Under the pieces are notes generated by a model that was not told the DNA's origin, searched no databases, and was given only the letters and a program-made list of their open reading frames with translations. Both the position numbers and the translations under genes were made by a program. DNA of 8,185 nucleotides from an uncultured Rhodospirillales bacterium (GTDB lineage: Bacteria > Pseudomonadota > Alphaproteobacteria > Acetobacterales > Acetobacteraceae). Location of the stretch: assembly GCA_903844785.1 (NCBI GenBank), contig CAIMVB010000186.1, positions 1-8,185 of the forward strand. The letters are read 5' to 3'. Shown here in pieces: positions 6,925 to 8,185 of this stretch (within the stretch, counting starts at the first letter, position 1; every line of letters begins with the position of its first letter).

Positions 6925-6939
6925 TTAACGCCCCGTTAC
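6925..6939. other. Inverted repeat resembling a CtrA half-box pair
   Basis: TAACG (6926-6930) and CGTTA (6934-6938) form a short inverted repeat. Read as TTAA-N7-TTAC it is one base off the CtrA consensus TTAA-N7-TTAA. It lies in the gap upstream of the hydrolase. Such short matches occur by chance, so this is only a note. Confidence 0.2.
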
Positions 6940-6998
6940 AGCGCGTCAGGTTTAATGAAATCAAGTGGTTAGCCAAAGGTAACTTGGCTCGTCATTCC

Positions 6999-7547
6999 TT
7001 AGGCAGGCAGCGGATATTGGTCCAGATAGGGCTGGTATTCCGGCTCCACCTCAATCGCCAGCGATGAAAGCGTGCGCACCACCGCGCAATAGAAGGAAAT
7101 GGTCACCACCAAATCCACCATTAATTCATGGTCAAACTCCGCCGCCAGCGCCTTATAGGTGCCCTCGCTCACCCCTGGCCCGGCGGCGGCTTCGCGCGCT
7201 GCCAGCAGGACAAGTTTCGCCAGCGGCTCCAACCCCGAATCGCGGCCTTCACTTTCGGCGATCAGGCCCAGGATATCGGCATGGCTCACGCCGAAATCCT
7301 TGCCGATCTTCACGTGATGCGACCATTCATAAGGTGAACGCGCCTGCCAGCCCACTTGCAGAATCGCCAACTCCCTAAGGCGCGGGTCAAGGCGCGACCC
7401 GTAGCGGATGAATTGCCCAAGGCCCGAGAAGGCGCGCGCGGCCTTCGGGCTATTGGTTAATGCCTTATGCAGGGCGATGGGGCGCTTCAGCAGGTCACGA
7501 TCAGCTTCCGCCAGATCTTCCACCGACAAATCAGGTACGCGGGCCAT
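6999..7547 (-). CDS. Carboxymuconolactone decarboxylase-family protein
   Basis: 182-residue all-helical protein of the CMD/AhpD-like superfamily. The core is at about 38-120: LDPRLRELAILQVGWQAR (53-70), YEWSHHVKIGKDFGVS (73-88, with Glu74 and His77/78), and the LAKLVLLAAREAAAG helix (109-123). It lacks the CxxC pair of AhpD-type alkylhydroperoxidases (its only cysteine is Cys154), so peroxidase chemistry is unlikely. The spacing with Glu74 and the histidines is like the decarboxylase-type branch, but the substrate is unknown. The ATG at 7547 has GGAG at 7557-7560, nine bases upstream. A Crp/Fnr-family gene ends 41 bases upstream on the same strand, so the two are probably co-transcribed and may be functionally linked. 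No signal peptide is seen. Confidence 0.88.
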   Translation of the reverse strand: MARVPDLSVEDLAEADRDLLKRPIALHKALTNSPKAARAFSGLGQFIRYGSRLDPRLRELAILQVGWQARSPYEWSHHVKIGKDFGVSHADILGLIAESEGRDSGLEPLAKLVLLAAREAAAGPGVSEGTYKALAAEFDHELMVDLVVTISFYCAVVRTLSSLAIEVEPEYQPYLDQYPLPA

Positions 7548-7588
7548 GGGCTATCACTCCGGGTTTCGGGGGAGCCTAACCCGTTAAG

Positions 7589-8185
7589 TTATAGGCCGGA
7601 AGCCCGCGCGCCTTGGTGTAGGGCTTCGGCATCCGGTACTTCCACGCGGCGGCCCTGCAGCCGGACCAGCCCTGCTGCTTTGAGCCCGTGCATGACGCGT
7701 GAAAGGCTTTCCGGTGTCATGCCAAGCCGCGCCGCAATGGCCGCGCGGGGTTCCGGCAGGGTGACGCGCCCGCCCGGCAGCATCCGCCCGGCCAGAAAAT
7801 GCGCCACGCGGTCACTTGCCTTGGTCAGCTTCATTTCCAGAAGTTGATCCGCCAGGCCGCGCCATTGCCGGGCCATTTCTGTCAGCGTTGCCTGCATCAA
7901 CCGCGCATCGCGCCCCAGAAGCGCATGAAAGGCAGGTGCTGGGATGCGCAGCAGGCGGCTTGGCGCCAAGGCCTCAGCGCCGAAAGGCCAATGCCCGCCC
8001 AGCATCACCGCCGGCAGCAGGAAGCAATCGCCGGGGCCAAGAATGTCCAAAAGGCCGCGCGCTTCCTCCTGCCCCTGCATGGCCAGGCCAACCGAGCCTT
8101 CCAGCAAAAGGTAAAGCGCTTGCGCTGCGGCTTCGGTCGGGAAAATCACGCTACGTCGCGGCGCGGCAAGCGCTTCGGCAGCAGC
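7589..8185 (-). CDS. Crp/Fnr-family transcription regulator, 5' end outside window
   Basis: The frame is open to the window edge and reads like the family N-terminus (EALAAPRRSVIFPTEAAAQALYLLLEGSVGL), so the GTG at 8149 is an internal codon and the gene starts beyond 8185. 198 residues are visible. They comprise a cupin-like sensor domain with the GPGDCFLLP turn (about 50-58), a dimerisation helix (about 94-125), and a winged helix-turn-helix at about 145-182. The recognition helix is TPESLSRVMHGLKAAGL, with the Glu-x-x-Ser-Arg arrangement used by FNR to read TTGAT half-sites. The Arg-Ser-Ala phosphate-binding segment of CRP is not present, so cAMP is an unlikely ligand. Any N-terminal Fe-S cysteines would lie in the missing part, so FNR-type oxygen sensing can be neither claimed nor excluded. 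Confidence 0.88.
   Translation of the reverse strand, partial: AAAEALAAPRRSVIFPTEAAAQALYLLLEGSVGLAMQGQEEARGLLDILGPGDCFLLPAVMLGGHWPFGAEALAPSRLLRIPAPAFHALLGRDARLMQATLTEMARQWRGLADQLLEMKLTKASDRVAHFLAGRMLPGGRVTLPEPRAAIAARLGMTPESLSRVMHGLKAAGLVRLQGRRVEVPDAEALHQGARASGL

Noticed and set aside
6822..7067. Small + strand ORF of 81 residues over the hydrolase-CMD gap
   Set aside because: It starts inside the palindrome, overlaps the CMD 3' end antisense, and has a weak ribosome site and no recognisable domain. It is most likely chance.
8147..8149. GTG as the start of the Crp/Fnr gene
   Set aside because: The 12 upstream codons are open and fit the family N-terminus, and too much of the sensor domain would be missing with this start.

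Overview
The window looks like an alphaproteobacterial chromosome segment. Evidence for this is the ddl-ftsQ-ftsA-ftsZ end of the division and cell-wall (dcw) cluster, an FtsZ ending in the IPAFLRRQ peptide, and a full-length CtrA-type response regulator, a family confined to Alphaproteobacteria. The DNA is GC-rich and codon use looks uniform across the genes. I would guess the Rhodospirillales/Acetobacterales side of the class, but that is inference. I see no insertion sequence, prophage, CRISPR array, tRNA or rRNA.

Left half, + strand (2-4658): D-alanine-D-alanine ligase (5' end cut by the window), then FtsQ, FtsA and FtsZ. ddl/ftsQ overlap by 11 bases and ftsQ/ftsA by 4 (ATGA), which points to translational coupling. 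ftsZ follows ftsA after 64 bases and has a strong Shine-Dalgarno sequence. The block makes the peptidoglycan dipeptide precursor and the Z-ring with its membrane anchor and divisome link. A strong intrinsic terminator (4702-4744) closes the operon.

Convergent gap (4659-4945): besides the ftsZ terminator it holds an oppositely oriented terminator (4757-4786) for ctrA and two further hairpins between that terminator and the ctrA stop. ctrA mRNA therefore probably has a structured 3' untranslated region of about 160-190 bases.

Right half, all on the - strand (8185 down to 4946): a Crp/Fnr-family regulator (5' end cut by the window), a carboxymuconolactone decarboxylase-family protein, an alpha/beta hydrolase with an Asp nucleophile (epoxide hydrolase/haloalkane dehalogenase type), and ctrA. 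The Crp/Fnr and CMD genes are 41 bases apart and probably co-transcribed. A 240-base gap before the hydrolase start holds several inverted repeats, including a perfect 9-bp palindrome close to the start that looks like an operator. ctrA has its own extremely AT-rich upstream region with a plausible promoter.

Overall this is mostly recognisable core biology. No undescribed multi-gene system is evident. The points worth a second look are the ctrA 3' region, the AT-rich ctrA promoter, the palindrome at the hydrolase gene, and the placement of ctrA facing the division cluster.
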